Assembly (NCBI GenBank): GCA_003218515.1
Contig: QHNT01000152.1
Span: 1 to 35,382, forward strand
Direction of reading: 5' to 3'
Source: Verrucomicrobiota bacterium
Lineage (GTDB): Bacteria; Verrucomicrobiota; Verrucomicrobiia; Limisphaerales; AV2
Length of the DNA: 35,382 nucleotides
The notes under the pieces are model-generated. The model saw nothing but the letters and a program-made list of their open reading frames with translations, made no database searches and was not told the DNA's origin. Positions 17,491 through 25,697 of the stretch are shown in pieces (the stretch's first letter is position 1; each line of letters opens with the position of its first letter). The translations under genes and the position numbers were made by a program.

Positions 17491-17620
17491 AACGTTAAAA
17501 ACGTTACATCGTTGAATCGTTCCAACGTTAAAACGGCCGGCGAACCCTCACCGCGTCATCCCAACTGAAACGATCTAACGATGCAACGTTTTAACGATGC
17601 AACGATTTACGATGTAACGG
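17491..17620. repeat. Inverted pair of 8-bp-period arrays (ATCGTT / AACGAT)
   Basis: Left part (17491-17534): units such as ACATCGTT, GAATCGTT and CCAACGTT follow each other every 8 bp. Right part (17568-17620): the complementary word AACGAT recurs in AACGATCT, AACGATGC, AACGTTTT, AACGATGC and AACGATTT, again every 8 bp. The two parts are in opposite orientation and can pair imperfectly. The region sits between the convergent ends of the phosphorelay block and sucD, so it may work as a bidirectional terminator, but the periodic arrangement is more than that needs. Confidence 0.75.
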
Positions 17621-17623
17621 CCT

Positions 17624-18514
<891 letters not shown>

Positions 18515-18520
18515 GGGGAA

Positions 18521-18555
18521 TTTACGATTGGCGATTTACGATTTACGATTTTCGC
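18521..18555. repeat. 7-bp-period array (TTTACGA) upstream of sucD
   Basis: Five consecutive heptamers: TTTACGA, TTGGCGA, TTTACGA, TTTACGA and TTTTCGC. They begin 7 bp upstream of the sucD start codon, that is in the place where the ribosome site of sucD would be. On the coding strand the units read TCGTAAA. Confidence 0.75.
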
Positions 18556-18562
18556 GTTGGGA

Positions 18563-19054
18563 TCATATTTTGCGTCTCTCACCTCGTTCCTTGATGGCGA
18601 GAAGATGTTTGACGGTCGTTAAATCATGCTCCCTGCCGGCAGCTTGTTTTGAAGCGATGAGCGCGTCGAGACCTAAGAATCGGAATTCGCCATAAGAAAA
18701 TCTTGCGACGACGCTTTGTTTGCGCACTTCGTCGAAATTCCCGACTCCAGCGACTTCACTCAGACAATCCAGCTTGCCCAAATCGGTTTGCAGATAAAGG
18801 TTTTTCAGTTGGCCGAAAACATCACGCGTCATTTCCAGAGACAATTTGTTCGCGGTCAGACGATGCACCGCATGCAAATCGTGTACAGCCGCTTCAATGC
18901 GACCGAGACTTTCGACGCCAAACGGGCAGCAGATGTCCAAATCGAAAGTGGCCAGCGGTACACCGTGATAAACGGCGCAAACGCCGCCGATCACCACGAA
19001 TTCCAAGCCACCGTTCTTGAGGCGCGCCAGCAAAGCCTGGTCATTTTGCGCCAT
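18563..19054 (-). CDS. Nucleotidyltransferase-like protein (MNT/AbiEii type), possible toxin or antitoxin partner
   Basis: About 163 residues. The nucleotidyltransferase signature is visible: VVIGGVCAVYHG (Gly23-Gly24) followed by TFDLDICCP, with Asp38 and Asp40 as the DxD metal pair. A downstream helix-rich tail ends with LGLDALIASKQAAGREHD and KHLLAIKERG, usual for this family, which is often found next to a small protein and discussed as part of toxin-antitoxin-like pairs. An alternative ATG at 19063 gives three more residues (MFQ). The start lies inside the 3' end of the small gene at 19041-19259, so the two are translationally coupled. It lies within the sucC-sucD gap. Substrate and toxicity are not shown by sequence. 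Confidence 0.8.
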   Translation of the reverse strand: MAQNDQALLARLKNGGLEFVVIGGVCAVYHGVPLATFDLDICCPFGVESLGRIEAAVHDLHAVHRLTANKLSLEMTRDVFGQLKNLYLQTDLGKLDCLSEVAGVGNFDEVRKQSVVARFSYGEFRFLGLDALIASKQAAGREHDLTTVKHLLAIKERGERRKI

Positions 19055-19259
19055 CTGAAACACCTGCTTCTTGAACGGCCAGCAGAAAATCGATCACTTG
19101 CTGATGCTCAGCCAGTCTCTGCTCAGGCGTCAATGTGAGAGCGTGCTCGATGAGGGACATGTCAATTCCAACCTCCATCGCTGCCCGCCACGCCGGGCCC
19201 ACGCCCGGAGGGCAAACATACTTTCCGTTGATTTGCTCCAAGGTTTCTTCGTCGAGCAT
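19041..19259 (-). CDS. Small protein paired with the nucleotidyltransferase
   Basis: A 72-residue protein, acidic and mostly helical. It begins MLDEETLEQINGKYV and contains SLIEHALTLTPEQRLAEHQQ and VIDFLLAVQEAG. The words LTPEQRL...HQ with a hydrophobic helix after them are common in small proteins encoded directly upstream of nucleotidyltransferases of this kind, where they are the candidate antitoxin or adaptor. It overlaps the nucleotidyltransferase start by 14-23 bp. It lies seven bases downstream of the stop of the broken VOC gene. It is not a known DNA-binding fold by eye. Confidence 0.65.
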   Translation of the reverse strand: MLDEETLEQINGKYVCPPGVGPAWRAAMEVGIDMSLIEHALTLTPEQRLAEHQQVIDFLLAVQEAGVSDGAK

Positions 19260-19266
19260 GAAGAAA

Positions 19267-19634
19267 TTATTTCACGTTGCGTTTGTGAATGCAAATGGTG
19301 TTGCCATCCGGATCGTAAATCATCGCCATGCGGCAAACGGGCGTCTGGATCGTTCGATGCGGAACTTCACGTTTTGTTTTTTCAAATGCGCGATGGCGTC
19401 GTCGAAGTTCTCGACCTCGAGCGCAGCGGTGCAACCGTCCGGACTTGGCTTAAATACGGTCGCAGATCCGATGGCGAGTGCATAGGGGCCGAATTCGTAT
19501 TCCGTCCATTGGCCGTGCTCGGACTCATTGATGGTCGGGGGATTCAATCCGAGAACGCCCTCGTAAAACGCGCGGGCGCGCGCCATGTCCGTCACGGCGT
19601 AACAACAAAAGGCGAGTTCAATAACTTTGAGCAT
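19267..19634 (-). pseudogene. VOC-family (glyoxalase/bleomycin-resistance-like) protein, frameshifted
   Basis: From ATG at 19634 the frame gives LKVIELAFCCYAVTDMARA, then FYEGVLGLNPP, EYEFGPYALAIGS and ALEVENFDDAIAHL, which is a typical VOC domain of about 120 residues. It then runs into FRIERSRRPFAAWR and stops early at about 19320. The missing end is intact in another frame: TPVCRMAMIYDPDGN and TICIHKRN, ending with TAA at 19267-19269. The break is near 19351-19353 and is explained by loss of one base. Both halves together make a normal-length protein, so the gene is recently broken or carries a sequencing error. VOC proteins bind a metal and act on varied substrates; the role is unknown. 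Confidence 0.8.
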
Positions 19635-19641
19635 AAAAGAG

Positions 19642-19812
19642 TCAGATCTCTCTCCAGCCAGGCAATCGCTGGATTGCACTTTTCAATTCCAGGACTTCGA
19701 TAGGGCAACTTTTCCAATCATCCTCCCAGCAAACAATCAAGTCGCATCCATCCGCTGGATGTTTATGACTTTTGAAATCGCTGCTCTGCAATTCGAACTC
19801 AATCAAGCACTC
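19642..19812 (-). pseudogene. C-terminal remnant of an uncharacterised 'CDLIVCWEDDW' protein
   Basis: The frame contains LIEFELQSSDFKSHKHP, then DGCDLIVCWEDDW and CPIEVLELKSAI, ending with TGA. The Asp-Leu-Ile-Val-Cys-Trp and Val-Leu-Glu-Leu-Lys segments look like the D-x(n)-ExK core of a restriction-endonuclease-like fold, and I have seen this C-terminus on longer hypothetical proteins. The open frame extends upstream to 19962 but that part reads as non-protein-like and overlaps the aspartic-protease gene, so the N-terminal half appears lost. Whether the remainder is made is doubtful. Confidence 0.5.
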
Positions 19813-19867
19813 CTTGTATCGCTCTCGCGAACCCTTGGTTCTGCGATTCGCCTTACAATCAGGGAAT

Positions 19868-20275
19868 TCATTTCGTGTCGAAATGATGTGCAAGCGCCCT
19901 CTTGCAGAAGGCTGCCAAAATCGGTCCGCCGTCCACGAGCTTTTTGGCGCGGGAATCCACACGCAGGTTCATTCCTTCCAGTGATCGTGCGCCGAGAATT
20001 TGCAAGTCGCCCGGCTCGCCAAAGATGACCTCATCCGTGGTGAGCGCGTCGCTGATGCGAATGATGGCGAATCCCACGGCGCGCGTGATTTGCTGGCCGT
20101 TCGCCACGACAAAAGTGTAGTCCTTTTTCTCACGCTTGACGCCGATTTTCTTGAGCGTCTCGGCGTTGATCCGGGTGAACTCCGCGCCGGTGTCCACGAG
20201 CATTTTCGGGACTTCTGCCGATTTCTTCCGGTCAACTTGGTTCTCCACCCGGCAGTTCGTGTAGAAGGTCCCCAT
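19868..20275 (-). CDS. Retropepsin-like (clan AA) aspartic protease
   Basis: About 135 residues, the size of a single-lobe, dimer-forming retroviral-type protease. The start MGTFYTNCRVEN is typical of this bacterial family. The catalytic triplet is MLVDTGAEFTRI with Asp28; ILGARSLEGMNLRVD is the conserved Ile-Leu-Gly element that follows in retropepsins. An ATG at 20287 would add four residues; 20275 is preferred from the family start. The last dozen residues (CKRALAHHFDTK) run past the usual end of the family and may be a read-on after loss of the original stop. It lies in the sucC-sucD gap next to sucC. No signal peptide or membrane anchor is seen; the substrate is unknown. Confidence 0.82.
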   Translation of the reverse strand: MGTFYTNCRVENQVDRKKSAEVPKMLVDTGAEFTRINAETLKKIGVKREKKDYTFVVANGQQITRAVGFAIIRISDALTTDEVIFGEPGDLQILGARSLEGMNLRVDSRAKKLVDGGPILAAFCKRALAHHFDTK

Positions 20276-20299
20276 ACGTTTTCTCATGGCGACAGATTA

Positions 20300-21505
20300 T
20301 CATTTTCCCACGGCCTTCACAACTTTCTGCGCCGCGTCAGCCATGGAATCACCGCTGACGATAGTCAGGCCGGACTCAGCCAGCGTTTTTTTGCCGGCCT
20401 GCACGTTGTTCCCTTCGAGCCGCACGACGAGCGGGAGTTTCAGTCCGGCTTCCCTGACGGCGGCGACGATGCCGGTGGCGATGACGTTGCAATCCATGAT
20501 GCCGCCGAAAATATTCACCAGAATCCCTTTCACGTGCGGGTCGCTCAAAATGATTTTGAACGCCGCGGCGACCTGTTCCTTGCTCGCGCCGCCGCCGACA
20601 TCGAGGAAGTTCGCCGGGCTGCCGCCAAAATGCTGGATGATGTCCATCGTCGCCATGGCGAGCCCCGCGCCGTTCACCAGGCAGGCGATGTTGCCGTCGA
20701 GCTTGATGTAGTTCAGGTTGAATTTGCTCGCCTCGATTTCGAGAGGCGCTTCCTCGCCGAGGTCGCGCATCGCTTGAATGTTCGCGTGCCGATAGAGGGC
20801 GTTGTCATCGAGCCCGATTTTCGCATCGACAGCCAGGACAGCCTCCGTGCCGTCGTCGGTGTCAACCAGGCAAAGCGGGTTGATTTCGACGAGCGAGGCG
20901 TCGCATTCCCACCAGGTCTTATAGACGCCGAGCAGCAACTTCGCGGCGGCGTTGATCAAATCGCCTTTGAGGCCGAGGGCGGCGGCAAGCTTGCGGGCTT
21001 GATACGCCATCATGCCGACGGCGGGGTCGATGGTTTCCTTGATGATTTTTTCCGGTGTTTTGGCGGCGACTTCCTCGATGTCCACGCCGCCTTCAGTGCT
21101 GGCCATCACGGCGGGGCGCGACACGGCGCGGTCGAGCAGAACTGCGAGGTAAAATTCCTTCTTGATGCTCGAGGCGGCCTCGATCAGCAATTTGCCGACC
21201 ACTCGACCTTCCGGGCCTGTCTGTTTGGTCACCAGCGTCTGGCCGAGCATCGCTTTGGCGCGTTCGTAAGCTTCCCCTGCGGACGAACAAACTTTGACGC
21301 CGCCTTGCAGGCCGCTTTTAAAAGTTCCTTTCCCGCGTCCGCCAGCGTGAATTTGCGATTTCATCACGACGCGCTTGTGTCCGGCAGTCAAAAGTTTTTC
21401 GGCGGCGGCTTTGGCTTCTTCGGGTGTCGTCGCCACGTTGCCCGATGGAACCGGAACGCCGAATTGCGCCAGGAGTTGTTTGGCCTGGTATTCGTGGATG
21501 TTCAT
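20300..21505 (-). CDS. sucC: Succinyl-CoA synthetase (ADP/GDP-forming), beta subunit
   Basis: A 401-residue beta subunit with an N-terminal ATP-grasp domain and a C-terminal CoA-ligase domain. The start [20 protein letters not shown] is the standard one and excludes the longer open frame. Landmarks are [71 protein letters not shown] and [13 protein letters not shown]. Length is slightly more than E. coli SucC (388). It is downstream of gltA on the same strand by about 105 bp and partners the sucD gene further on. A four-unit heptad array lies in the space between gltA and sucC. Confidence 0.97.
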   Translation of the reverse strand: MNIHEYQAKQLLAQFGVPVPSGNVATTPEEAKAAAEKLLTAGHKRVVMKSQIHAGGRGKGTFKSGLQGGVKVCSSAGEAYERAKAMLGQTLVTKQTGPEGRVVGKLLIEAASSIKKEFYLAVLLDRAVSRPAVMASTEGGVDIEEVAAKTPEKIIKETIDPAVGMMAYQARKLAAALGLKGDLINAAAKLLLGVYKTWWECDASLVEINPLCLVDTDDGTEAVLAVDAKIGLDDNALYRHANIQAMRDLGEEAPLEIEASKFNLNYIKLDGNIACLVNGAGLAMATMDIIQHFGGSPANFLDVGGGASKEQVAAAFKIILSDPHVKGILVNIFGGIMDCNVIATGIVAAVREAGLKLPLVVRLEGNNVQAGKKTLAESGLTIVSGDSMADAAQKVVKAVGK

Positions 21506-21573
21506 CGGTTCGCAGAGTTTAAACAATGTCCCCAAATCGTTCGATGCGCGCCATGATTCACGAGGTGCCGGGC

Positions 21574-21601
21574 TTTGAACTTTGAACATTGAACTTTGAA
21601 C
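21574..21601. repeat. 7-bp-period array (TTTGAAC) between gltA and sucC
   Basis: Four consecutive heptamers TTTGAAC, TTTGAAC, ATTGAAC and TTTGAAC. The unit length and number match the array inside recN, although the sequence differs. It ends about 10 bp beyond the 3' end of gltA. Confidence 0.8.
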
Positions 21602-21611
21602 CCGCAGAAGC

Positions 21612-22742
21612 CTACCGCTGATCAATCGGCCTCACTTTCAAGCCGACCGGGCCCGCGTATTGGCTTTGTGGACGGATGAGTCGATTGTCGGAGAGTTGTT
21701 CGAGCACGTGCGCGGTCCAGCCGGCCGTGCGGGAGATGGCGAAAATCGGAGTGAACAGGTCGGTTGGAATGCCGAGGGAGTAATAAACTGTCGCGGAGTA
21801 GAAATCGACGTTCGCGTGAAGGTTCTTCTCCTTGAGCATGATTTCGGCGATTCGGTCGCTCATCTGAATCCATTTCGGTTCGCCGATCTTCGCGCTGAGG
21901 ACCTGGGCCATGCGTTTGAGGTGCGGCGCGCGGGGATCGAGCGTTTTATAGACGCGATGGCCGATGCCCATGATTTTCTTCTTTTGCTCCAAAGCGTCGC
22001 CAATGTAAGCATCGACGCGGTCCAGCGAGCCGATTTCCTGCAGCATTTTGATCACGCCTTCATTCGCGCCGCCGTGGAGCGGTCCCTTTAACGTGCCGAT
22101 GGCGCTTGTGATGGCCGAATACATGTCGCTTAATGTCGCGATCGTGACGCGGGCGCTGAACGTGGAGGCGTTCATGCCGTGGTCTGCGTGCAGCACGTAG
22201 CACATGTCCAGCGTGTTGATTTTTTCAGCAGAAGGTTTTTCGCCGTCGATCAGGTAAAGGAAATTAGCCGCTTCACCGAGTGACGGTTCGGGCGGAAGCA
22301 GGATCTTGCCCTGGCGATGGCGATGAAAGTAGGCGGTGATGATCGGGATGCGCGCGATGAGGCGCAGCGCCTTCAAGCGGTTCTCGTCCATCGAATCGTT
22401 GTCGGCTTCCGGATCAAAACAGCCGAGCGCGGACACCGCCGTGCGGATGGCGTGCATGGGCGGAGTGTCCTTGGGAAATTTCCTGATGATTTCGACGACA
22501 CCTTTGGGCAGTTCGCGTTTGGCGGCGAGCAAACCTTTCAGTTCGTCCAGTTCCTCGCGGTTGGGCAGATGATCGTGATGCAGCAAGTGAATTATTTCCT
22601 CGAACGTAACGTTGCCGGCGAGTTCATTGATGTCGTAACCACAGTAGATCAACTGACCAATATCGCCACGGACGTCGCTCAGGCGGGTGGAGGCGGCGAC
22701 GACGCCTTCCAAACCTTTGGCGGGAGTAGTTGGGGTGGTCAT
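21612..22742 (-). CDS. gltA: Citrate synthase
   Basis: A 376-residue citrate synthase, the first enzyme of the TCA cycle, of the short type without the extended N-terminus of the Gram-negative hexameric enzyme. Catalytic residues are His223 in [13 protein letters not shown], His262 in GIGHRVYKT and Asp313 in [25 protein letters not shown] and [11 protein letters not shown] are further hallmarks. The start [19 protein letters not shown] fits the family. It is first in the gltA-sucC-(island)-sucD run and divergent from the amidase gene; the shared upstream region of about 180 bp must contain its promoter. It may be annotated as a 2-methylcitrate synthase in some genomes, but the neighbours favour a TCA role. 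Confidence 0.95.
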   Translation of the reverse strand: MTTPTTPAKGLEGVVAASTRLSDVRGDIGQLIYCGYDINELAGNVTFEEIIHLLHHDHLPNREELDELKGLLAAKRELPKGVVEIIRKFPKDTPPMHAIRTAVSALGCFDPEADNDSMDENRLKALRLIARIPIITAYFHRHRQGKILLPPEPSLGEAANFLYLIDGEKPSAEKINTLDMCYVLHADHGMNASTFSARVTIATLSDMYSAITSAIGTLKGPLHGGANEGVIKMLQEIGSLDRVDAYIGDALEQKKKIMGIGHRVYKTLDPRAPHLKRMAQVLSAKIGEPKWIQMSDRIAEIMLKEKNLHANVDFYSATVYYSLGIPTDLFTPIFAISRTAGWTAHVLEQLSDNRLIRPQSQYAGPVGLKVRPIDQR

Positions 22743-22923
22743 GTTTGTTGCAACGATGTTCTTCAGTACGTGCGTTCGATTTTCAATTTTAATTTTTAGG
22801 CGGCCAATCTAGGCAGCGAGCATGGAAGCGTCAACGGTTTTCAACCCTAAAATACAGCAACCCGCGGGGCTTTCAGCAATTGCCTTGAAACGCTGCCGCC
22901 AGGCGCGCAGATTGCGCGCGTTC

Positions 22924-23907
22924 ATGAAACTGGCGGCTGCGGCGCTTGCGTTGCTGACCGGTTTGCTGACGGCGTCCGCGCAAAACGCGCCAGGCAAACT
23001 GGAGCGCACGCGCCTCTTTGGCAGCGATTACATCCGGCTGACCGATTGGGCCGAGGCGAACCGTTTTCAAATGATCTGGACGCGACGGAACGAGGAAGTG
23101 CAATTGGCGAGCTCCTGGTCAAAGCTGGATTTCGCGGTCGATTCACACAAAGCCGGGATCAACGGCGTAACGGTGTACCTCTCCGCCCCGGTTGCCTTGC
23201 GCAACGGGGCCGTATTTATCTCGCTGCTGGATTTGCAGACGACCGTGCAACCGGTGTTATTTCCGCCAAAGAACAAGGTGAACGTGCCGATCCTGAGCGT
23301 TTGTCTCGACCCCGGCCACGGCGGCAGGGATCCGGGCAACAAGGAGAGCCGCAGGCAGGAGAAGGCATACACGCTGCTGTTGGCGCGGGAGGTGCGCGAC
23401 TGGTTGACCGGTGCCGGGTTGAAGGTCACGCTCACGCGCAACGGCGACAACTTTGTTTCGTTGCACCAGAGGCCGGAGATCGCCAAACAGCGCGACGCTG
23501 ATTTGTTCGTGAGTCTGCATTTCAACGCGGCTATCGCCGAAAAGGATCAGGTCAAGGGCGTGGAGGTCTATTGCCTGACTCCGGCGGGCGCCAGTTCAAC
23601 CAATGCACGTGGTGATTGGCCCGACACCGGGGCGTTCAGCGGGAATCGCGTGGACGCAAAAAACGTGCTGCTGGCCTACCTGATCCAAAAGGCTATGGTC
23701 AGAAGCCTGGCCGTGGAAGATCGTGGCGTGAAGCGGGCCCGCTTCGCCGTTCTCCGCGACGCGCAGGTCCCGGCTGTGCTGATCGAGGCCGGTTTTATGT
23801 CGCACCCGGCGGAGTCGAAAAAGATTTTCAACCCGGATTACCGCCAGCAGTTGGCGCAGGCCATCGCGGACGGCATCCTTGCCTTCAAACGGCTGGTGGA
23901 GCGATGA
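22924..23907 (+). CDS. N-acetylmuramoyl-L-alanine amidase (Amidase_3), exported
   Basis: A zinc amidase that cuts the bond between N-acetylmuramate and L-alanine in peptidoglycan. A signal peptide (MKLAAAALALLTGLLTASAQ) is followed by an N-terminal domain of about 115 residues and then the catalytic domain. Zinc ligands and catalytic residues are visible: His in CLDPGHGGRDPG, Glu in RRQEKAYTLLLA, His in LFVSLHFNA and Glu in VLIEAGFMSHP. Between them are the Amidase_3 words TLTRNGDNFVSLHQRPEIA. The frame is open upstream to 22822, but the signal peptide fixes the start at 22924. It overlaps murI by ATGA, so turnover and precursor synthesis of the wall are co-expressed. Periplasmic location inferred. 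Confidence 0.92.
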   Translation: MKLAAAALALLTGLLTASAQNAPGKLERTRLFGSDYIRLTDWAEANRFQMIWTRRNEEVQLASSWSKLDFAVDSHKAGINGVTVYLSAPVALRNGAVFISLLDLQTTVQPVLFPPKNKVNVPILSVCLDPGHGGRDPGNKESRRQEKAYTLLLAREVRDWLTGAGLKVTLTRNGDNFVSLHQRPEIAKQRDADLFVSLHFNAAIAEKDQVKGVEVYCLTPAGASSTNARGDWPDTGAFSGNRVDAKNVLLAYLIQKAMVRSLAVEDRGVKRARFAVLRDAQVPAVLIEAGFMSHPAESKKIFNPDYRQQLAQAIADGILAFKRLVER

Positions 23908-24734
23908 ACCCAAAGACGGAATTGCCAATCGGCATTTTTGATTCCGGCGTTGGCGGCCTGACCGTTGTGCGCCAGATTCATCGCGCGCTCCCGCACGAGG
24001 ACCTGGTCTATCTTGGCGACACCGCGCGCGTGCCTTACGGGACGAAATCGCCCGGCACCGTCGTGCGTTTTGCCTGTGAGGACACGCAGTTTTTGATTCA
24101 GCAAAATGTCAAAGCGGTGGTGGTGGCTTGCAACACCGTTTCCGCGTGGGCCCTGCCTACGTTGGAACGCAAATTCGGCGTGCCGATTTTCGGTGTCATC
24201 ATTCCCGGCGCGCAAGCGGCTTTGAAGAAAACAAAAAATCGTCGCATCGGGATCATCGGCACGGCGGCTACCGTTCGCAGTCAGGCCTACAGTCGCACGA
24301 TTCAGGCGCGCGATGACGCGGCAAGAGTTTTCGCTCGCGCCTGTCCATTATTGGTCCCGTTGGTCGAAGAAGGCTGGACGAACCAGAGAGTGACATTGGC
24401 TATTCTGCGTTCCTACCTTTCGCCGCTCTTGCGTCGTGGCATCGATACACTGGTGCTCGGCTGCACGCATTACCCGCTTTTGAAGAGAGCGATTCGCGCC
24501 GTCACGGGCGACGAGGTGGCGTTGGTGGATTCAGCGGAAAGTTGCGCGCAATTTTTGAACGAACGCTTGCAGAGCACGAAGCTGCTCCACAAAGGCCGGC
24601 GACGCCCAGGCGTCATTCAACCGTTCGTCACCGACGAAGTGGAGCGTTTCGACGAACTGGCCGGACGCTTTCTCGGCGTGCCGACCGAGCCGGCATGGAA
24701 GGTGGATGTGCCGGGAATTTCCGTTCCGCCGTAG
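23904..24734 (+). CDS. murI: Glutamate racemase
   Basis: A 276-residue racemase that converts L-glutamate into D-glutamate for the peptidoglycan stem peptide. The opening IGIFDSGVGGLTVVRQI contains the Asp-Ser pair (13-14), and the two catalytic cysteines are Cys76 in VVVACNTVSAW and Cys187 in LVLGCTHYPLL. The YLGDTARVPYGTKS loop is typical. ATG at 23904 overlaps the amidase stop (ATGA); the open frame reaches back to 23616 only as an out-of-frame shadow of the amidase. Cytoplasmic enzyme. There is no clear terminator; a repeat-rich gap follows. Confidence 0.97.
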   Translation: MNPKTELPIGIFDSGVGGLTVVRQIHRALPHEDLVYLGDTARVPYGTKSPGTVVRFACEDTQFLIQQNVKAVVVACNTVSAWALPTLERKFGVPIFGVIIPGAQAALKKTKNRRIGIIGTAATVRSQAYSRTIQARDDAARVFARACPLLVPLVEEGWTNQRVTLAILRSYLSPLLRRGIDTLVLGCTHYPLLKRAIRAVTGDEVALVDSAESCAQFLNERLQSTKLLHKGRRRPGVIQPFVTDEVERFDELAGRFLGVPTEPAWKVDVPGISVPP

Positions 24735-25080
24735 CCGCCGGCACCGGGAGCCGGGTCCAGCGGAGGTTCCAATGTTTCCGCCCGATTTCCTCGGCGATCA
24801 GGGAGGCGACACGGGCTTCTTGACACCATGCCGCTGGTTGATTCCCTCTCCCCAGCCCCCCACTGCCGTTGAATTAAGCGGGAACGGTTTTCTCCCACTC
24901 TTAATCGTAATCTTACTCTTAATCTCCAAGAACCAAAGCCGAGCAAGATTACGATGAGGATTAAGATTAGGAGCCTGCCCGTGCGGTCGCGCGCGCGGGC
25001 TTATTTCAATGGCAAGTGCGGACACGAGCATCGCGATTCGCGCTTTACGTTTCACGTTCCGCATCTCACTTTTGGTCCGC
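24735..25080. other. Gene-free stretch with inverted and short-period repeats
   Basis: This 346-bp gap between murI and the cobalamin gene contains the inverted CTTAATC-type pair at 24898-24973 and a short heptad run TTTACGT, TTCACGT at 25044-25057. Open frames across it have no domain. A stretch of hydrophobic residues in one frame is a by-product of the TTAATC repeats. I see no convincing promoter. Confidence 0.6.
24898..24973. repeat. Inverted pair of TTAATC-type arrays
   Basis: The left array (24898-24927) is made of CTTAAT/CGTAAT/CTTACT words; the right array (24946-24973) carries their complements (GATTACGATGAGGATTAAG and on). They face each other over a spacer of about 18 bp and can form a long imperfect hairpin between murI and the cobalamin adenosyltransferase gene. 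Confidence 0.7.
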
Positions 25081-25623
25081 ATGAGCATCGTCACAAAAAC
25101 CGGAGACGCGGGCACCACCGGGCTGATGTATAACCGCCGCGTGTCAAAGTCCCATCCTCGCGTCGAGGCTTACGGCAGTGTGGACGAGTTGAACACCGCG
25201 CTCGGCCTGGCCCGTGCGACGGCCGAACACGAGTTCATTCGCGACAACCTGCAGGGTATTCAAAGGGACCTCGTGACGTTGATGGGGGAGTTGGCCACGG
25301 GGGTTGAGGATTTGCCTCGATACGTCAAAGACGGTTACTCGCTTGTGACCGCAGAGTTGACCTGCAGACTGGAGGAATTGGTGCGCGAAATTGAATCGCA
25401 AAACATCACCTCTCATGGCTGGGCCACACCGGGCGCCACCATGAATTCGGCTGCGCTCGATGCGGCGCGCTCCACTTGCCGTCGCGCTGAACGCCGCGTT
25501 TGCGCGCTGCAGGAGGCCCATCAACTTCAAAACGCCGAGATCATTGTGTATCTGAACCGTCTCAGCGATTTGTTGTGGCTTTTCGCGCGTTGGGTGGAGA
25601 CAAAGCAATCGCCGGACGGATGA
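25081..25623 (+). CDS. Cob(I)alamin adenosyltransferase, PduO type
   Basis: A 180-residue enzyme that transfers the adenosyl group of ATP to cob(I)alamin to make coenzyme B12. The start MSIVTKTGDAGTTGLMYNRR is the nucleotide-binding opening of the PduO/MMAB family; VEAYGSVDELNTALGLAR, TCRRAERRVCAL and IVYLNRLSDLLWLFAR complete it. ATG at 25081 is taken for that reason although the frame is open further upstream. No B12-dependent enzyme or other cob gene is in the window, so it serves a pathway encoded elsewhere, either salvage or synthesis. A palindrome and a strong terminator follow at once. Confidence 0.93.
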   Translation: MSIVTKTGDAGTTGLMYNRRVSKSHPRVEAYGSVDELNTALGLARATAEHEFIRDNLQGIQRDLVTLMGELATGVEDLPRYVKDGYSLVTAELTCRLEELVREIESQNITSHGWATPGATMNSAALDAARSTCRRAERRVCALQEAHQLQNAEIIVYLNRLSDLLWLFARWVETKQSPDG

Positions 25624-25631
25624 TCGACGAA

Positions 25632-25655
25632 CTTTTGTTGCATATGCAACAAAAG
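25632..25655. repeat. Perfect 24-bp palindrome
   Basis: The sequence CTTTTGTTGCAT is followed directly by its exact reverse complement, with no loop base. It lies 8 bp after the cobalamin adenosyltransferase stop. Perfect palindromes without loop make poor terminators but good binding sites for dimeric proteins; a strong terminator stands just beyond it. Confidence 0.8.
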
Positions 25656-25669
25656 GTTGTAGGCGCAGG

Positions 25670-25697
25670 AAAGGGGTGTTAGGACCCCTTTTCTTTT
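25670..25697 (+). terminator. Intrinsic terminator between convergent genes
   Basis: Arms AAAGGGGT (25670-25677) and ACCCCTTT (25684-25691) with a six-base loop are followed by TCTTTT. On the minus strand the hairpin is also followed by a short T-run, so it probably stops transcription from both the adenosyltransferase and the reductase gene, which end on either side. Confidence 0.8.

Noticed and set aside
17491-17620. The octamer arrays as a CRISPR array
   Set aside because: Units are 8 bp, degenerate and without unique spacers of constant length, and no cas gene is present.
24617-24957. Open frames over the murI end and following gap, one with a hydrophobic stretch
   Set aside because: The hydrophobic residues come from repeated TTAATC words and the frames overlap murI on the wrong strand or frame.
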